Shown here one piece after another: positions 1 through 8,061 of a stretch of DNA of 64,000 nucleotides. Below the pieces are notes generated by a model. It did no database searches. It had not been told where the DNA came from and saw only the letters and a list, made by a program, of their open reading frames with translations. Source of the DNA: Actinophytocola algeriensis (GTDB taxonomy: Bacteria; Actinomycetota; Actinomycetes; Mycobacteriales; Pseudonocardiaceae). Each line of letters starts with the position of its first letter. Positions within the stretch are counted from its first letter, which is position 1. A program made the translations under genes and the position numbers. Location of the stretch: NCBI RefSeq assembly GCF_014203735.1, contig NZ_JACHJQ010000001.1, positions 248,001 to 312,000 on the forward strand, given 5' to 3'.

Positions 1-638
1 TCGACGTGCTGCGCGAGGTCGGCCGCCTTCTGCTGCGCCGACCAGGACGCCGGGAACAGCACCCGTCTGCTGCGGACCGCGACCACCGCCACGATCGGTG
101 TGATCACCAGCGCGATCAGGGTGAGGAACGGCGACAGCCACATCATCGCGCCCAGCGCGAGCAGCGCGAACACCACGGTGCCGATCGACAGCGGCACCAT
201 CATCAGCATGCCCTGCACGACCTGCAGGTCGGTGATCGACCGGGACACCACCTGGCCGGTACGTAACGCGTCCTGCTTCGCGCCGTCGAGCCGGGCCACC
301 GCGGCGAACACCTGCTGGCGCAGGTCGTGCTGCACGTCGAGCGCGAGGCGGCCGCCGAGGTAGCGGCGCACGAACGCGGTGCCGAACGTGGACAGCTCCA
401 TCAGCACGAGCGCGCCGACCAGCCACATGAGCCGCTCGGTCGTGCCGGCCACGGCGTCGTCGACGACGAGCTTCACCAGCACCGGGCCCGCGGCCTGGAA
501 ACCGACACCGACGACCGAGGACACGACGGAGAGCACGACAAGCCGCCGGTGCCGCCAGCAGGCGGCACTCAACCGGCGGATCCAGCCTTGCGGGGTCGCT
601 CCGCGGGCTCCGCTGTGGCTAGGGGAGGACTTCGACAC
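1..638 (-). CDS. ABC exporter, transmembrane half (3' part lies outside the window)
   Basis: This is the N-terminal 212 residues of an ABC transporter of the exporter (MsbA/LmrA-like) type, running off the left edge. The GTG at 638 opens a frame starting MSKSSPSHSGARG; other frames stop within a few codons. A basic N-terminus precedes four hydrophobic segments at about residues 34-56, 70-90, 145-168 and 172-190. The region between segments 2 and 3 is charged and helical (QHDLRQQVFAAVARLD), typical of the cytoplasmic coupling helices of an ABC_membrane domain. The ATPase domain would follow outside the window. The substrate cannot be inferred. Family assignment rests on topology and sequence style. 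Confidence 0.8.
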   Translation of the reverse strand, partial: MSKSSPSHSGARGATPQGWIRRLSAACWRHRRLVVLSVVSSVVGVGFQAAGPVLVKLVVDDAVAGTTERLMWLVGALVLMELSTFGTAFVRRYLGGRLALDVQHDLRQQVFAAVARLDGAKQDALRTGQVVSRSITDLQVVQGMLMMVPLSIGTVVFALLALGAMMWLSPFLTLIALVITPIVAVVAVRSRRVLFPASWSAQQKAADLAQHV

Positions 639-754
639 AAATCCACATTAGGCGCGCCCACCGACAGTCCCGGTCGAGAAACGACAGCGGGACCTGCCAA
701 TGGCAGGTCCCGCTGTCCGATTCGCCCTGTCCGATTCGCCCTATCGGGTGACGA

Positions 755-1657
755 TCAGGTGATGTCCCGCGTCCGGTTGCGCAGGATGCCCAGCACGAAG
801 AAGATGCCCGTCCACACCAGGAACACCAGGCCGGACAGCCAGAGCGTCAGCGCGCCCGGCGCACCCGCGATACCGCGCACGACCTGCTCGAACTGCTCGC
901 GGCCCTCGGTGTCGACGGTGCCGCCCGCGTTCTGCACGAGGTCGATGACCTGTGTCGCGAGCACCTGGCTCGCGGTCGCGCCGGTCAGCCCGTTCGCGGA
1001 CCCGTTCGGCAGGAAGCCCGCGAGGTAGGAGCCCTCTGTGAGACCGGTCATGACCAGGTCGCCGATCGGGCCGACGATCAGCGAGTAGATCAGCAGGATC
1101 ACCAGCGCGCCGACGGGTGAGCCCATCAGCGCGCCGACACCGAGGCCGAGCAGCGTCCACAGCAGGCAGCCGAGGATGCCGGACAGCGCGATCATCATCC
1201 ACTGGCCCGCGTCGGGCAGGTACTCGCTCTTGGACCCGAGCGCGGTGCCGATGCTCGCGCCCAGCGCGATCACGACGCCGTACAGCAGGCCCCAGATCAC
1301 GTACGTGATGGCCTTGGCCGACAGCAGCGCACCGCGGTTCGGCGCGGTCAGGAAGCTCGTCGTGATCGTGCGGCGCGACAGCTCGCTCGCCAGCGCCAGC
1401 GTCCCGAAGATCAACGGGAAGATCGTCGCGATGTTCATGCTGCGCGTCAGCGCGATCACCGACCAGGACAGGTCGTCGAAGGAGATGTTGAACTCCTCGA
1501 TGATGTCCACGTCGGAGATGTCGCTGACGATCGACGTGATCAGCGCCGACACGCCCCACGCCCAGCCCAGCGCGAGCAGCACGGCCGGGATCATCATCGC
1601 CCACCACATCTTGGTGGTGAGGATCTTGCGGAACTCCGCCTTGATCAGGTTGCCCAT
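755..1657 (-). CDS. ABC-2 type permease
   Basis: Integral membrane subunit (300 residues) of a two-component ABC transporter. It has about six hydrophobic segments, the first at residues 17-40 (MWWAMMIPAVLLALGWAWG) and the last close to the C-terminus, with a basic start (MGNLIKAEFRKILTTKMWW) typical of ABC-2 permeases. Its ATG overlaps the stop of the upstream ATPase gene as TGATG, so the two are translationally coupled and probably form one complex. A large polar loop at about residues 50-65 (DISDVDIIEEF) should lie outside the cell. Such pairs export drugs, lipids or peptides in actinobacteria. Nothing here identifies the substrate. Confidence 0.85.
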   Translation of the reverse strand: MGNLIKAEFRKILTTKMWWAMMIPAVLLALGWAWGVSALITSIVSDISDVDIIEEFNISFDDLSWSVIALTRSMNIATIFPLIFGTLALASELSRRTITTSFLTAPNRGALLSAKAITYVIWGLLYGVVIALGASIGTALGSKSEYLPDAGQWMMIALSGILGCLLWTLLGLGVGALMGSPVGALVILLIYSLIVGPIGDLVMTGLTEGSYLAGFLPNGSANGLTGATASQVLATQVIDLVQNAGGTVDTEGREQFEQVVRGIAGAPGALTLWLSGLVFLVWTGIFFVLGILRNRTRDIT

Positions 1658-3024
1658 CAGTTGTTGCCTCCGTCCGGGTCGCCGGAGTTCGGGTTCTGGT
1701 CACTGGGTGGTGGCGGTGGTGCCACCGGTGCCTGCACCGGCTGCGGTGCGCTGGGCGGCTGCCCCCAGTCCTGCGGTGGCTGGGGCGGTTGCGGAGCCTG
1801 GTGCGGCTGCGGCGGCGCCACCGGCGGCGGCTGTTGCTGCCAGCCACCCGGCGGGGTCTGCTGCGGCGGCGCGTAGCCCTGCTGCGGTTGCTGCTGGTAC
1901 TGCTGCGGTTGCTGGGGCTGCTGCCAGCCGCCCGGTGGCGTGCCCTGCGGCGGTTGCTGCCACCCACCGGGCGGGGTCTGCTGTGGCGGCGCGTAGCCCT
2001 GCTGCGGTTGCTGCTGGTAGCCCTGCGGCGGGGTCTGCTGGTACCCCTGCGGCGGGCCGGGTTGCTGGTAGCCCTGCGGGACCGGCGGCAGCTGGCCGTG
2101 CGGGACCTGGCCGGGTGCCGCGTACTGACCGCTCGTCAGCGCGAAGAACATCTGCTCGAGGTCGGCCCGCTCCTCCTGCACGCCGTACAGCGCGACACCG
2201 GCCTGCGCGGCGATGTCACCGATCTGCTGGACGGTCGCGCCGACCACGGCGAGCCTGCCGTCCGGCGTCGGCGTGACCTCGGTGATCTTCATTTCCTGCA
2301 GGGCCACCGCGAGCTTCTGCGGGTCGGCGGGCTGGACGAGCACCCTGCTCTTCTGTGAATTGCGCAGGTCGTCGAGCATGCCGTAGTACATCGTCTGCCC
2401 ACGGCTGATGATCACGACCTGGTCGATGGTCTGCTCGACCTCGGCCAGCAGGTGGCTGGAGATCAGCACCGTCCTGCCGCTCTGCGCGAACGCCTTGAGG
2501 AACGTGCGCAGCCACGCGATGCCCTCGGGGTCCAGGCCGTTCGCTGGCTCGTCGAGCACCAGCACCTGCGGGTCGCCGAGCAGCGCGGTGGCCAGCGCGA
2601 GGCGCTGCTTCATGCCCAGCGAGAAGCCACCCGCCGCGCGGCCGCCCGCCTGGCCGAGCCCGACCAGGTTCAGCACCTCGTCGGCGCGCTGGTCGGGCAC
2701 GCCCATGGCCGCCCCGTACACGCGCAGGTGGTCCCGTGCCGTGCGGCCAGGGTGGAAGCCCTGCGCCTCCAGCACGCCGCCCACGATGCGACCGGGGTTG
2801 CCCAGCCGGTGGAACGGCTGCCCGTTGATCGTCGCGAAGCCGGCGGTCGGGGTCACCAGACCGAGCAGCATGCGCAGCGTGGTGGTCTTCCCCGATCCGT
2901 TGGGACCGAGGAATCCGGTCACCGATCCAGGTTCCACCTGGAAACTCAGGTTCTGTACCGCGGCGACCTGACCGAAGTTCTTGCTCAGGTTCTGCACCAC
3001 GATGCGGCCGCTGCCGTCCGACAC
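1657..3024 (-). CDS. ABC transporter ATPase with long Pro/Gln/Gly-rich C-terminal tail
   Basis: ATP-binding subunit (455 residues) partnering the downstream ABC-2 permease. Walker A (GPNGSGKTT, about residue 40), the signature stretch FSLGMKQR, Walker B (VLVLDEPANGLDP) and the switch His (LISSHLL) are intact. The ATPase portion ends at about residue 298. The remaining 157 or so residues are low-complexity, built from GYQQ, GYAPPQQ and TPPGGWQQ units. The start chosen is the GTG at 3024 (protein VSDGSGR), preceded four bases away by AGGAGG; an open frame continues upstream to 3177 but lacks family-like sequence. Most ABC-2 ATPases are about 300 residues long, so the tail is an addition. Its role is unknown; it could tether or cluster the complex at the membrane. 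Confidence 0.88.
   Translation of the reverse strand: MSDGSGRIVVQNLSKNFGQVAAVQNLSFQVEPGSVTGFLGPNGSGKTTTLRMLLGLVTPTAGFATINGQPFHRLGNPGRIVGGVLEAQGFHPGRTARDHLRVYGAAMGVPDQRADEVLNLVGLGQAGGRAAGGFSLGMKQRLALATALLGDPQVLVLDEPANGLDPEGIAWLRTFLKAFAQSGRTVLISSHLLAEVEQTIDQVVIISRGQTMYYGMLDDLRNSQKSRVLVQPADPQKLAVALQEMKITEVTPTPDGRLAVVGATVQQIGDIAAQAGVALYGVQEERADLEQMFFALTSGQYAAPGQVPHGQLPPVPQGYQQPGPPQGYQQTPPQGYQQQPQQGYAPPQQTPPGGWQQPPQGTPPGGWQQPQQPQQYQQQPQQGYAPPQQTPPGGWQQQPPPVAPPQPHQAPQPPQPPQDWGQPPSAPQPVQAPVAPPPPPSDQNPNSGDPDGGNN
1851..2019 (-). repeat. 49-bp coding repeat in the ATPase tail
   Basis: Positions 1851-1899 and 1971-2019 are near-identical 49-bp copies (one difference, at 1864/1984), 120 bp apart. Shorter related units lie between and beyond them. 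They encode the repeated GYAPPQQTPPGGW block of the ATPase tail. Spacing is a multiple of three, so copy number can change without breaking the frame. Confidence 0.85.
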
Positions 3025-3112
3025 GTGTCCTCCTGCCTCGCCTGCGGGTTTCGTGCGGGTCATCTTGCCGCATGGCGTCGGCGGGGTTGTGCCGAACGGG
3101 GGAGTTGTGGGA

Positions 3113-3448
3113 TCAGCGACTGTTCTGGCGGGTGAACGGGTTACGCAGCGGGTACGTGCGCTGCCGGTGCGGCACACCGTCTCCGATGAGCTGCTCGTGC
3201 GCGGCCCGCCACACCTGGCACGGCCAGCGACGTGCGCGGATACGGGTGCGGCAGGCCTCGCAGCGGCCGTCGGGACCGGCTTGGTGGGCGGTCAGCAGGC
3301 GGCGCCAGCCGTCGGCGAGGCGGCGCAGCTCGGTGCGGGCCAGCGGGAGCAGTGTCGACGGGTCGGCCTTGTCCGCCACCTCGTCGAGCGCGGCGAGCCG
3401 GGCCAGCACGGCACGGCGGGTGTCGTCCTTGGCGGGCCACACTGGCAT
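3113..3448 (-). CDS. Conserved hypothetical protein with paired cysteines
   Basis: Small 111-residue protein. The ATG at 3448 overlaps the stop of the preceding small gene as TGATG, so the two are coupled. The N-terminal half is helical and charged (DDTRRAVLARLAALDEVADKAD). The C-terminal half contains CEACRTR and, thirteen residues later, a single Cys in WPCQVWRAAHEQ, which could bind a metal together but is not a full zinc-ribbon pattern. I recall short proteins of this kind as a recurrent two-gene unit in Pseudonocardiales. The function is unknown. Confidence 0.7.
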   Translation of the reverse strand: MPVWPAKDDTRRAVLARLAALDEVADKADPSTLLPLARTELRRLADGWRRLLTAHQAGPDGRCEACRTRIRARRWPCQVWRAAHEQLIGDGVPHRQRTYPLRNPFTRQNSR

Positions 3449-3657
3449 CAACCTGCCTGACGGTCTGGTTGGTCGTCGGTGCGGACGGCGGCCTGGTCGA
3501 GAGCGAGGCCCAGACCCCTGGCCTGCTGCGCGGACAGCACCGCGGCGGCACCCGGAGGGGGGACAAGCACGACTCTCTCGTTTTCGACCAGCACCATCAA
3601 CGCCCGGTCCCGACCGAACGGATCGATACAACGTACGGACCAGCGGGGTTCAGTCAC
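3448..3657 (-). CDS. Small conserved hypothetical protein (69 residues)
   Basis: GTG start at 3657. The protein begins MTEPRWSVRCIDPFGRDRAL and is predicted mainly beta (VLVENERVVLVPPPG) followed by a short helix. It is coupled by a 1-nt overlap to the next gene. I recognise the pattern (WSVR..DPFGRD...VVLV.PPG) as a small Pseudonocardiales protein seen in several copies per genome, often near regulators. No enzymatic motif is visible, and the function is unknown. Confidence 0.7.
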   Translation of the reverse strand: MTEPRWSVRCIDPFGRDRALMVLVENERVVLVPPPGAAAVLSAQQARGLGLALDQAAVRTDDQPDRQAG

Positions 3658-3900
3658 GCATCCGACATCGGCGGCGGAATGGCCGGACCGAAGTGGTAAT
3701 CGGGGTACTTCACTCCATTGCCACCATTCTCACTCGATCGAGCGTTCCGGTCGGGTGACCAGTCGCCGTATGGGTAGTCACCGTCGCTGTGCGCACCGTG
3801 AAGGGTGTTCGGGATACAGACGGTGTCGAGTTGAGAACTAATGAAACTCACCGACCCCCTAGTGCACCGTTCCGATGCCCATACCCTTAAGCTTGCACGT

Positions 3901-3945
3901 GGCGGCCCGCTCCCAGTGACCCCCAGGCTGGTTGAGCGGGCCGCC
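3901..3945. other. Inverted repeat / structured RNA candidate
   Basis: Arms GGCGGCCCGCTC (3901-3912) and GAGCGGGCCGCC (3934-3945) are perfect complements. Inside the 21-nt loop a second short stem (CCAG/CTGG) can form with a two-base bulge. There is no T-run on either side. It may be a bidirectional terminator, an attenuator in the leader of the minus-strand genes, or part of a small RNA. Confidence 0.5.
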
Positions 3946-4115
3946 CTCAATCCTCCTGTTCGGCGCTCCCGCGTCTCCCCTGCCTCCCCGTTCGACCTGC
4001 GGACGACCCCGGACCCCCCGCCGTGCGGTCCCTTCCGGCCCGGCGTCGTTCCGTTCCTCGGGACGGGGTTCCCCAGGACCCTTCCTTGTGCTTTTCGATC
4101 TCGTGTGCGCAAAGA

Positions 4116-4150
4116 CGAACACCCTGCCGGGATATGCGACAGGGTGTTCG
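4116..4150 (-). terminator. Probable terminator of ald
   Basis: An 11-bp perfect stem CGAACACCCTG (4116-4126) / CAGGGTGTTCG (4140-4150) with a 13-nt loop sits 68 bases past the ald stop. On the minus strand it is followed by a short T-containing stretch (TCTTTG). It fits a factor-independent terminator with the weak tail usual in high-GC bacteria. Confidence 0.65.
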
Positions 4151-4217
4151 GTTTCTGCGGGGGTCTACGCCTTTTCGGGTTCTGGCCGTCGTTTCCGCAT
4201 TCCGGCCAGGGTGTTGA

Positions 4218-5333
4218 TTAGTTGACGATTTTGGTCAACGGTGTGTGGGGCAGGTTGTGGGCCTCCGCGACCGGGCCATTGGTCAGCGCTCCGGCATGCG
4301 TGTTCAGGCCCAGCGCCAGCGCCGGGTCGGTCGCCAAGGCCGCTTCCCAGCCCTTGTTCGCCAGCGCCGTCGCGTACGGCAGCGTCACGTTGGTGAGCGC
4401 GTACGTGGACGTCCTCGGCACCGCACCCGGCATGTTCGCCACGCAGTAGAAGACCGACTGGTGCACCTCGTAGGTCGGCTCGGCGTGGGTGGTCGGGCGC
4501 GAGTCGGTGAAGCAGCCGCCCTGGTCGATCGCGATGTCGACCAGCACAGAGCCCGGCTTCATGTCGGCCACCAGCTCGTTCGTGATCAGCTTCGGCGCGC
4601 GGGCGCCCGGCACCAGCACCGCGCCGATGACCAGGTCCGCCTCCTTCGCGGCCTGCTCCACCGCGTACCGATTGGACGTGATGGTCCGCAGCCGTCCCTG
4701 GAACTGGGCGTCGACCTGCCGCAACCGGTCCACGTTGGTGTCCAGGACCTGCACGTCCGCGCCCATGCCGGCGGCGATCGTCGCCGCGTTCAGGCCCGCG
4801 ACACCGCCACCGATCACGACGACCCGCGCCGGCGCCACACCCGGCACGCCACCGGGCAGCACGCCCCGGCCGCCGGACGGCTTCATCATCGCGTACGCGC
4901 CCACCTGCGGCGCCAGCCTGCCCGCCACCTCGGACATCGGCGCGAGCAGCGGCAGCGCACCGTTCGCGGTCTGCACCGTCTCGTAGGCGATCGCGGTGGT
5001 GCCCGCGTCCATCAGCGCCCTGGTCAGCGGCTCGTCGGCGGCGAGGTGCAGGTAGGTGAACAGCACCTGGCCGCTGCGCAGCAGCGGGTACTCCGAGGCG
5101 ATGGGCTCCTTGACCTTCATGACCATGTCGCCCTCGGCCCACACGTCCTCGGCCTTGGCCAGGATCTTCGCGCCCGCGGCGAGGTACTCCTCGTCGGCGA
5201 TCGCGGAGCCGAGCCCCGCGCCGGCCTCGACGAAGACGTCGTGCCCGTGCGCAGTCAGCTCGTGCACGCCTGCCGGGGTCAGTGCGACCCGGTACTCGTG
5301 GTTCTTGATCTCCCGGGGGACGGCGATCTTCAC
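4218..5333 (-). CDS. ald: Alanine dehydrogenase
   Basis: L-alanine dehydrogenase (EC 1.4.1.1), NAD-dependent oxidative deamination of alanine to pyruvate and ammonia, cytoplasmic. At 371 residues it has the normal length. The N-terminal block [20 protein letters not shown] is diagnostic of the Ald/PNT family. MKVKEP carries the substrate Lys, and the Rossmann motif [10 protein letters not shown] lies near residue 175. The C-terminal block ([17 protein letters not shown]) holds the family His/Asn-Met-Pro region. A PucR-type regulator lies 125 bp upstream on the same strand, a pairing seen with ald elsewhere, where alanine induces expression. A terminator follows. Confidence 0.97.
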   Translation of the reverse strand: MKIAVPREIKNHEYRVALTPAGVHELTAHGHDVFVEAGAGLGSAIADEEYLAAGAKILAKAEDVWAEGDMVMKVKEPIASEYPLLRSGQVLFTYLHLAADEPLTRALMDAGTTAIAYETVQTANGALPLLAPMSEVAGRLAPQVGAYAMMKPSGGRGVLPGGVPGVAPARVVVIGGGVAGLNAATIAAGMGADVQVLDTNVDRLRQVDAQFQGRLRTITSNRYAVEQAAKEADLVIGAVLVPGARAPKLITNELVADMKPGSVLVDIAIDQGGCFTDSRPTTHAEPTYEVHQSVFYCVANMPGAVPRTSTYALTNVTLPYATALANKGWEAALATDPALALGLNTHAGALTNGPVAEAHNLPHTPLTKIVN

Positions 5334-5458
5334 GGCGTTGTGATCCTTCCGGCGACTGGGCCAACTGGGTGTTGTACACCACGATGCGGTAACAATAAGT
5401 AAGTGTCATCGTGTCGGTAGAACCAGACTTGAGGACTGGTGTAGTGCTCACGGCACAG

Positions 5459-6994
5459 TCAGGCCCAGCGGATCGTCGCCAGTTGGACCAGTAGCGCCAT
5501 GCGCGTGTCCGGGTCGTCGAGATCGGCCTCCACCAGGTCGACCAGCTTGCCCATCCGGTACCGCAGCGTGTTCGGGTGGATCCGGAGCGCCTTGCTCGCC
5601 GCCCTCGGGTCGCCGGGGTGCCGCAGCCACTCGTACAGCGTGTCCACATAGGACGTGCCGCTCTGCTCGTCCTGCGCGCGCAGCACCGACAGCGGGCCGA
5701 ACTCGGTGGCACCCGCGCCGAGCGCACCCGTGGCCGACCGGTGCAGCACCAGGACCTGCCACGCGTCCTCGTGGCTGACCATGGGCCCGGTGATCAGGCC
5801 GGTGCGCAGCAGGTTCAGCATCTCCTCGGCCAGCGCCCGCGACCGGGCCAGCTCGTTCAGCGGCACCGGCGGACCGGCCGCGACCAGCGGTTCCTCCTCG
5901 CCTGCCAGGGCCTGGCGCAGCGCGGGCCAGCCGCTGCGGTCCGGCACCACCGCGTACAGCACGTCCCGCAGCTCAGCCACGGCAGGCCGTCTGCCGACCC
6001 CTGCGGTGATCCGCTCCCACAGCGCGAGCCGCATGCCCTCGGCGCCCAGCGGGTCCGGCGTGCGGATCGCCATCGCCACCACGCGGTGCGCCTCGTCGGG
6101 CAGGTCCAGCTCGGCGGCCGCCAGCCGGACGCTGCCGGTGCCCTCGAGGACCGTGCGGACCAGCTCGGCGGACCGGCGGCGCTCGGCGTCCTCGCGGGCG
6201 CGGCGGCGCAGCAGGTGCAGCGCGACGACCGGTGCGGTGTCGGCGAACGCGGCCGCCCGCTCGTCGGACACCGGCCCCGCGACCACCGCCCACATCGAAC
6301 CGAGCAGCTCGCCGCCCATGCGGATCGGCACGATCAGGCGCGGCAGCGTGCCGTCGGCCTGCCTCGGCACGAAGATCGTGGTCCGGCCGCGGGACAGCTC
6401 GCGGAACACGCCCCGCGAGCGGAAACGGGCGAGCACGTCGTCCGGCACCCGCCGCCCCATGATCGTCGACACGCGGGCCGGGTCGGTGCGGTCCTGGCGG
6501 GCCGAGTAGGCGAGCACGCGGGAGTTCGCGTCCTCGATGGTGACCGGCGCGTCGACCACCGCCGCGGCCGCGTCGGCCAGCCGGAACAGGTCGCCGAGGC
6601 CGGGTTCGCCGCCGGGCGAGTCGTCGGACTCGTCGGCCGCCGCGTCCAGCACGGACCGCAGGAGCCACACGATCTGTGCCCAGGACGCGGCGGCGTGGAC
6701 CTCCACCAACGCCGTCCCGTGCGCCTGCGCGGCCGACCGGACCGCCGCGCGCACCGGCAGCGGCGGCTTGAGCAGCACCGCGGCCGCGCCCTGGCTGCCG
6801 CAGTACCGCACCAGCTCGGCGGCGTCCTTGGTGGCGTGCACGGCGATACCGAGCACCAGGTCGCCGTCGCCGACCTGGTCGCGCCGCCCGGCCTCGGCGA
6901 TCACGACGTCGGTGACGTGCCCGCCCCGGCCCGCGAACCGCGTGTGCAGCAGCGTCGGCCCGACCCGGTCGACGACGCCCTGCACGGTGATCAC
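5459..6994 (-). CDS. PucR-family transcriptional regulator, probable regulator of ald
   Basis: DNA-binding regulator of 511 residues. The GTG at 6994 (protein begins VITVQGVVDRVG) matches the family N-terminus better than the upstream open start at 7045. The N-terminal domain (about 1-115) is the PucR ligand-sensing domain, followed by a GGDEF-like/CdaR middle region. The C-terminal helix-turn-helix of PucR type (RIHPNTLRYRMGKLVDL) is typical of this family. It sits directly upstream of ald in the same orientation; in Bacillus and some actinobacteria PucR proteins (AdeR type) activate ald in response to alanine. That role here is inferred from position only. Confidence 0.85.
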   Translation of the reverse strand: MITVQGVVDRVGPTLLHTRFAGRGGHVTDVVIAEAGRRDQVGDGDLVLGIAVHATKDAAELVRYCGSQGAAAVLLKPPLPVRAAVRSAAQAHGTALVEVHAAASWAQIVWLLRSVLDAAADESDDSPGGEPGLGDLFRLADAAAAVVDAPVTIEDANSRVLAYSARQDRTDPARVSTIMGRRVPDDVLARFRSRGVFRELSRGRTTIFVPRQADGTLPRLIVPIRMGGELLGSMWAVVAGPVSDERAAAFADTAPVVALHLLRRRAREDAERRRSAELVRTVLEGTGSVRLAAAELDLPDEAHRVVAMAIRTPDPLGAEGMRLALWERITAGVGRRPAVAELRDVLYAVVPDRSGWPALRQALAGEEEPLVAAGPPVPLNELARSRALAEEMLNLLRTGLITGPMVSHEDAWQVLVLHRSATGALGAGATEFGPLSVLRAQDEQSGTSYVDTLYEWLRHPGDPRAASKALRIHPNTLRYRMGKLVDLVEADLDDPDTRMALLVQLATIRWA

Positions 6995-7016
6995 GGCAGC
7001 AAGTATGCGGGGACGG

Positions 7017-7421
7017 TCACTCGCCGTGCCGGTCGACGAGCGCACGCAGCGCCGCGATCTCGTCGGCCAGCGCCTTCCGGCCTGCGCGCGTGATGCTCAC
7101 CCACGTCTTGGGCCGCTTGCCGTCGTAGCCCTTCTCCATGTCGAGGAGCCCGGCGTCGACCAGCACCGTCAGGTGGCGTGACAGGTTCCCGCCGGTCAGG
7201 TCGAGCGCCTCCTTGAGGTAGCCGAACTCGACCCGCCTCGACTCGGCGGCGATCGTCAGGATGCCGAGCCGGTGCCGCTGGTGGACGACGTCGTTCAGAC
7301 CGTTCGTCGGGTGCTCGCCGATGACCCCTCCTCGCAGGCTCCGAGCGGCCGCGGGCGGCCCCTCTGTGTCCGGCGGTTCGCTCTGCAAGCTCCGCTCGGT
7401 ATCCGATGGTTCGCTTCGCAA
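7017..7421 (-). CDS. Winged-helix transcriptional regulator (ArsR/MarR-like fold)
   Basis: Short DNA-binding protein (134 residues from the ATG at 7421). The conserved core HRLGILTIAAESRRVEFG, then LTGGNLSRHLTVLVDAGLL and the wing RPKTWVSITRAGRKAL, is a stand-alone winged helix. The core begins at about residue 39. The first part (MRSEPSDTERSLQSEPPD) is encoded by the 33-bp tandem repeat and is not family sequence. An AGGAGG stands directly before a GTC codon (protein VIGEHP) where homologues would start, suggesting the original start codon was lost and translation now begins in repeat DNA. The truncated membrane-protein gene lies upstream, and a perfect 10-bp-arm operator precedes it. Confidence 0.75.
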   Translation of the reverse strand: MRSEPSDTERSLQSEPPDTEGPPAAARSLRGGVIGEHPTNGLNDVVHQRHRLGILTIAAESRRVEFGYLKEALDLTGGNLSRHLTVLVDAGLLDMEKGYDGKRPKTWVSITRAGRKALADEIAALRALVDRHGE

Positions 7422-7440
7422 GCTCCGCGTAGAGCAGTGG
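7375..7440. repeat. 33-bp tandem repeat (two units) at a gene junction
   Basis: Units 7375-7407 and 7408-7440 share GGTTCGCT(C/T)(T/C)GCAAGCTCCGC. A more diverged third copy (CTCGCAGGCTCCGAGC) precedes them near 7331. A close relative lies at 34274-34302 before kstR. On the minus strand the units encode AELAKRTIGYR and AELAERTAGHR. They sit exactly where the membrane-protein gene loses its homology and its frame relation to the regulator. Confidence 0.75.
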
Positions 7441-7557
7441 CGCGGCCAGGATCAGCGCTCCGAACAGGAGCAGGGAGAACGCGTAGCCGTGACGGTCCTC
7501 CCTGGCGCGGTGGCGCAGTGTCTCGAGATCGGCGAGCAGGCTCGCGTTGTCGTTCAT
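7422..7557 (-). pseudogene. 5' remnant of an integral membrane protein gene
   Basis: From the ATG at 7557 the frame encodes MNDNASLLADLETLRHRARE, then a good transmembrane segment (YAFSLLLFGALILAAPLLY). It then runs into the repeat-encoded sequence and afterwards a basic, low-complexity shadow translation of the regulator gene down to 6991. In related actinobacteria I recall this N-terminus as the start of a membrane protein of roughly 200-250 residues, followed by the winged-helix regulator. Here only about 45 residues survive. The most economical reading is deletion at the 33-bp repeat. Confidence 0.6.
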
Positions 7558-7577
7558 GTTCGGAACCCCCAACATGA

Positions 7578-7605
7578 TTGCGATGCACATCGATTTGCAT
7601 CGCAA
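7578..7605. promoter_or_regulatory. Operator-like inverted repeat
   Basis: TTGCGATGCA (7578-7587) and TGCATCGCAA (7596-7605) are perfect 10-bp arms around an 8-bp AT-richer spacer. It lies 20 bp upstream of the ATG at 7557 and 60 bp from the divergent glyoxalase-fold gene. A binding site for the adjacent winged-helix regulator (autoregulation) is the simplest explanation. Confidence 0.6.
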
Positions 7606-7665
7606 ACTTAAGGCGTCAAGCCCCTGAGGCGCTACGGTGCTGGTCTCACCGGAGCGGAGGCGGTC

Positions 7666-8061
7666 ATGATCCGAGGCGTCAACCAGGTCGTGCTCTACGT
7701 CGAGGACCAGGAGGTCGCGAAGCGGTTCTGGGTGGAAACGCTCGGCTTCGCGCTCGACCAGGACGAGCCGTACGGCGACGAGCGGTGGCTGTCGGTCGTC
7801 TCGCCGGACGGGGCCACGAAGCTCGTGCTCAGCAAGCGGCAACCGGGCTGGACGGCGCCGGAAGTCCGCGACGGGATCCCCCACTCGAACGTGTTCTTCT
7901 ACACCGACGACGTCGAGAAGACCTACCGCGAACTGACCGAGAAGGGCGTCGACTTCCCGGAACCGCCGTCCAAGCAGTTCTTCGGCTGGTGGTCGATGTT
8001 CTCCGACCCGGACGGCACGCGGTACGCGCTCGGCCAGCGGTGGGGCACCAGCCAGGGCTAG
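7666..8061 (+). CDS. VOC (glyoxalase/bleomycin resistance) superfamily protein
   Basis: A 131-residue single VOC module with two beta-alpha-beta-beta-beta units: the first begins IRGVNQVVLYVEDQEVAKRF, the second IPHSNVFFYTDDVEKTYREL and ends MFSDPDGTRYAL. The ATG follows a purine-rich GGAGCGGAGG. Members are metal-dependent lyases, isomerases, dioxygenases or antibiotic-binding proteins. The substrate is not predictable. The gene is divergent from the truncated membrane gene/regulator pair, and the palindrome between them could regulate both. Confidence 0.85.
   Translation: MIRGVNQVVLYVEDQEVAKRFWVETLGFALDQDEPYGDERWLSVVSPDGATKLVLSKRQPGWTAPEVRDGIPHSNVFFYTDDVEKTYRELTEKGVDFPEPPSKQFFGWWSMFSDPDGTRYALGQRWGTSQG

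Larger units (their letters stand above)
3658..4217. other. 560-bp gene-free region with two strong hairpins
   Basis: No convincing gene. Frames open here (for example 3841-4221 plus and 3654-4112 minus) have atypical composition and no ribosome site. Two structured elements stand out: a 12-bp-arm inverted repeat at 3901-3945 and a terminator-like hairpin at 4116-4150. The promoter of the two small minus-strand genes must lie near 3660-3850, but I cannot place it with confidence. Confidence 0.6.

Noticed and set aside
1851-2019. Regularly repeated DNA that might suggest a CRISPR array
   Set aside because: The repeats are in frame, encode Pro/Gln/Gly blocks, and are not separated by unique spacers of constant length.
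3654-4112. 152-residue minus-strand open frame upstream of the two small genes
   Set aside because: There is no ribosome site, the composition is Arg/Gly/Pro-rich and it runs through the strong hairpin.
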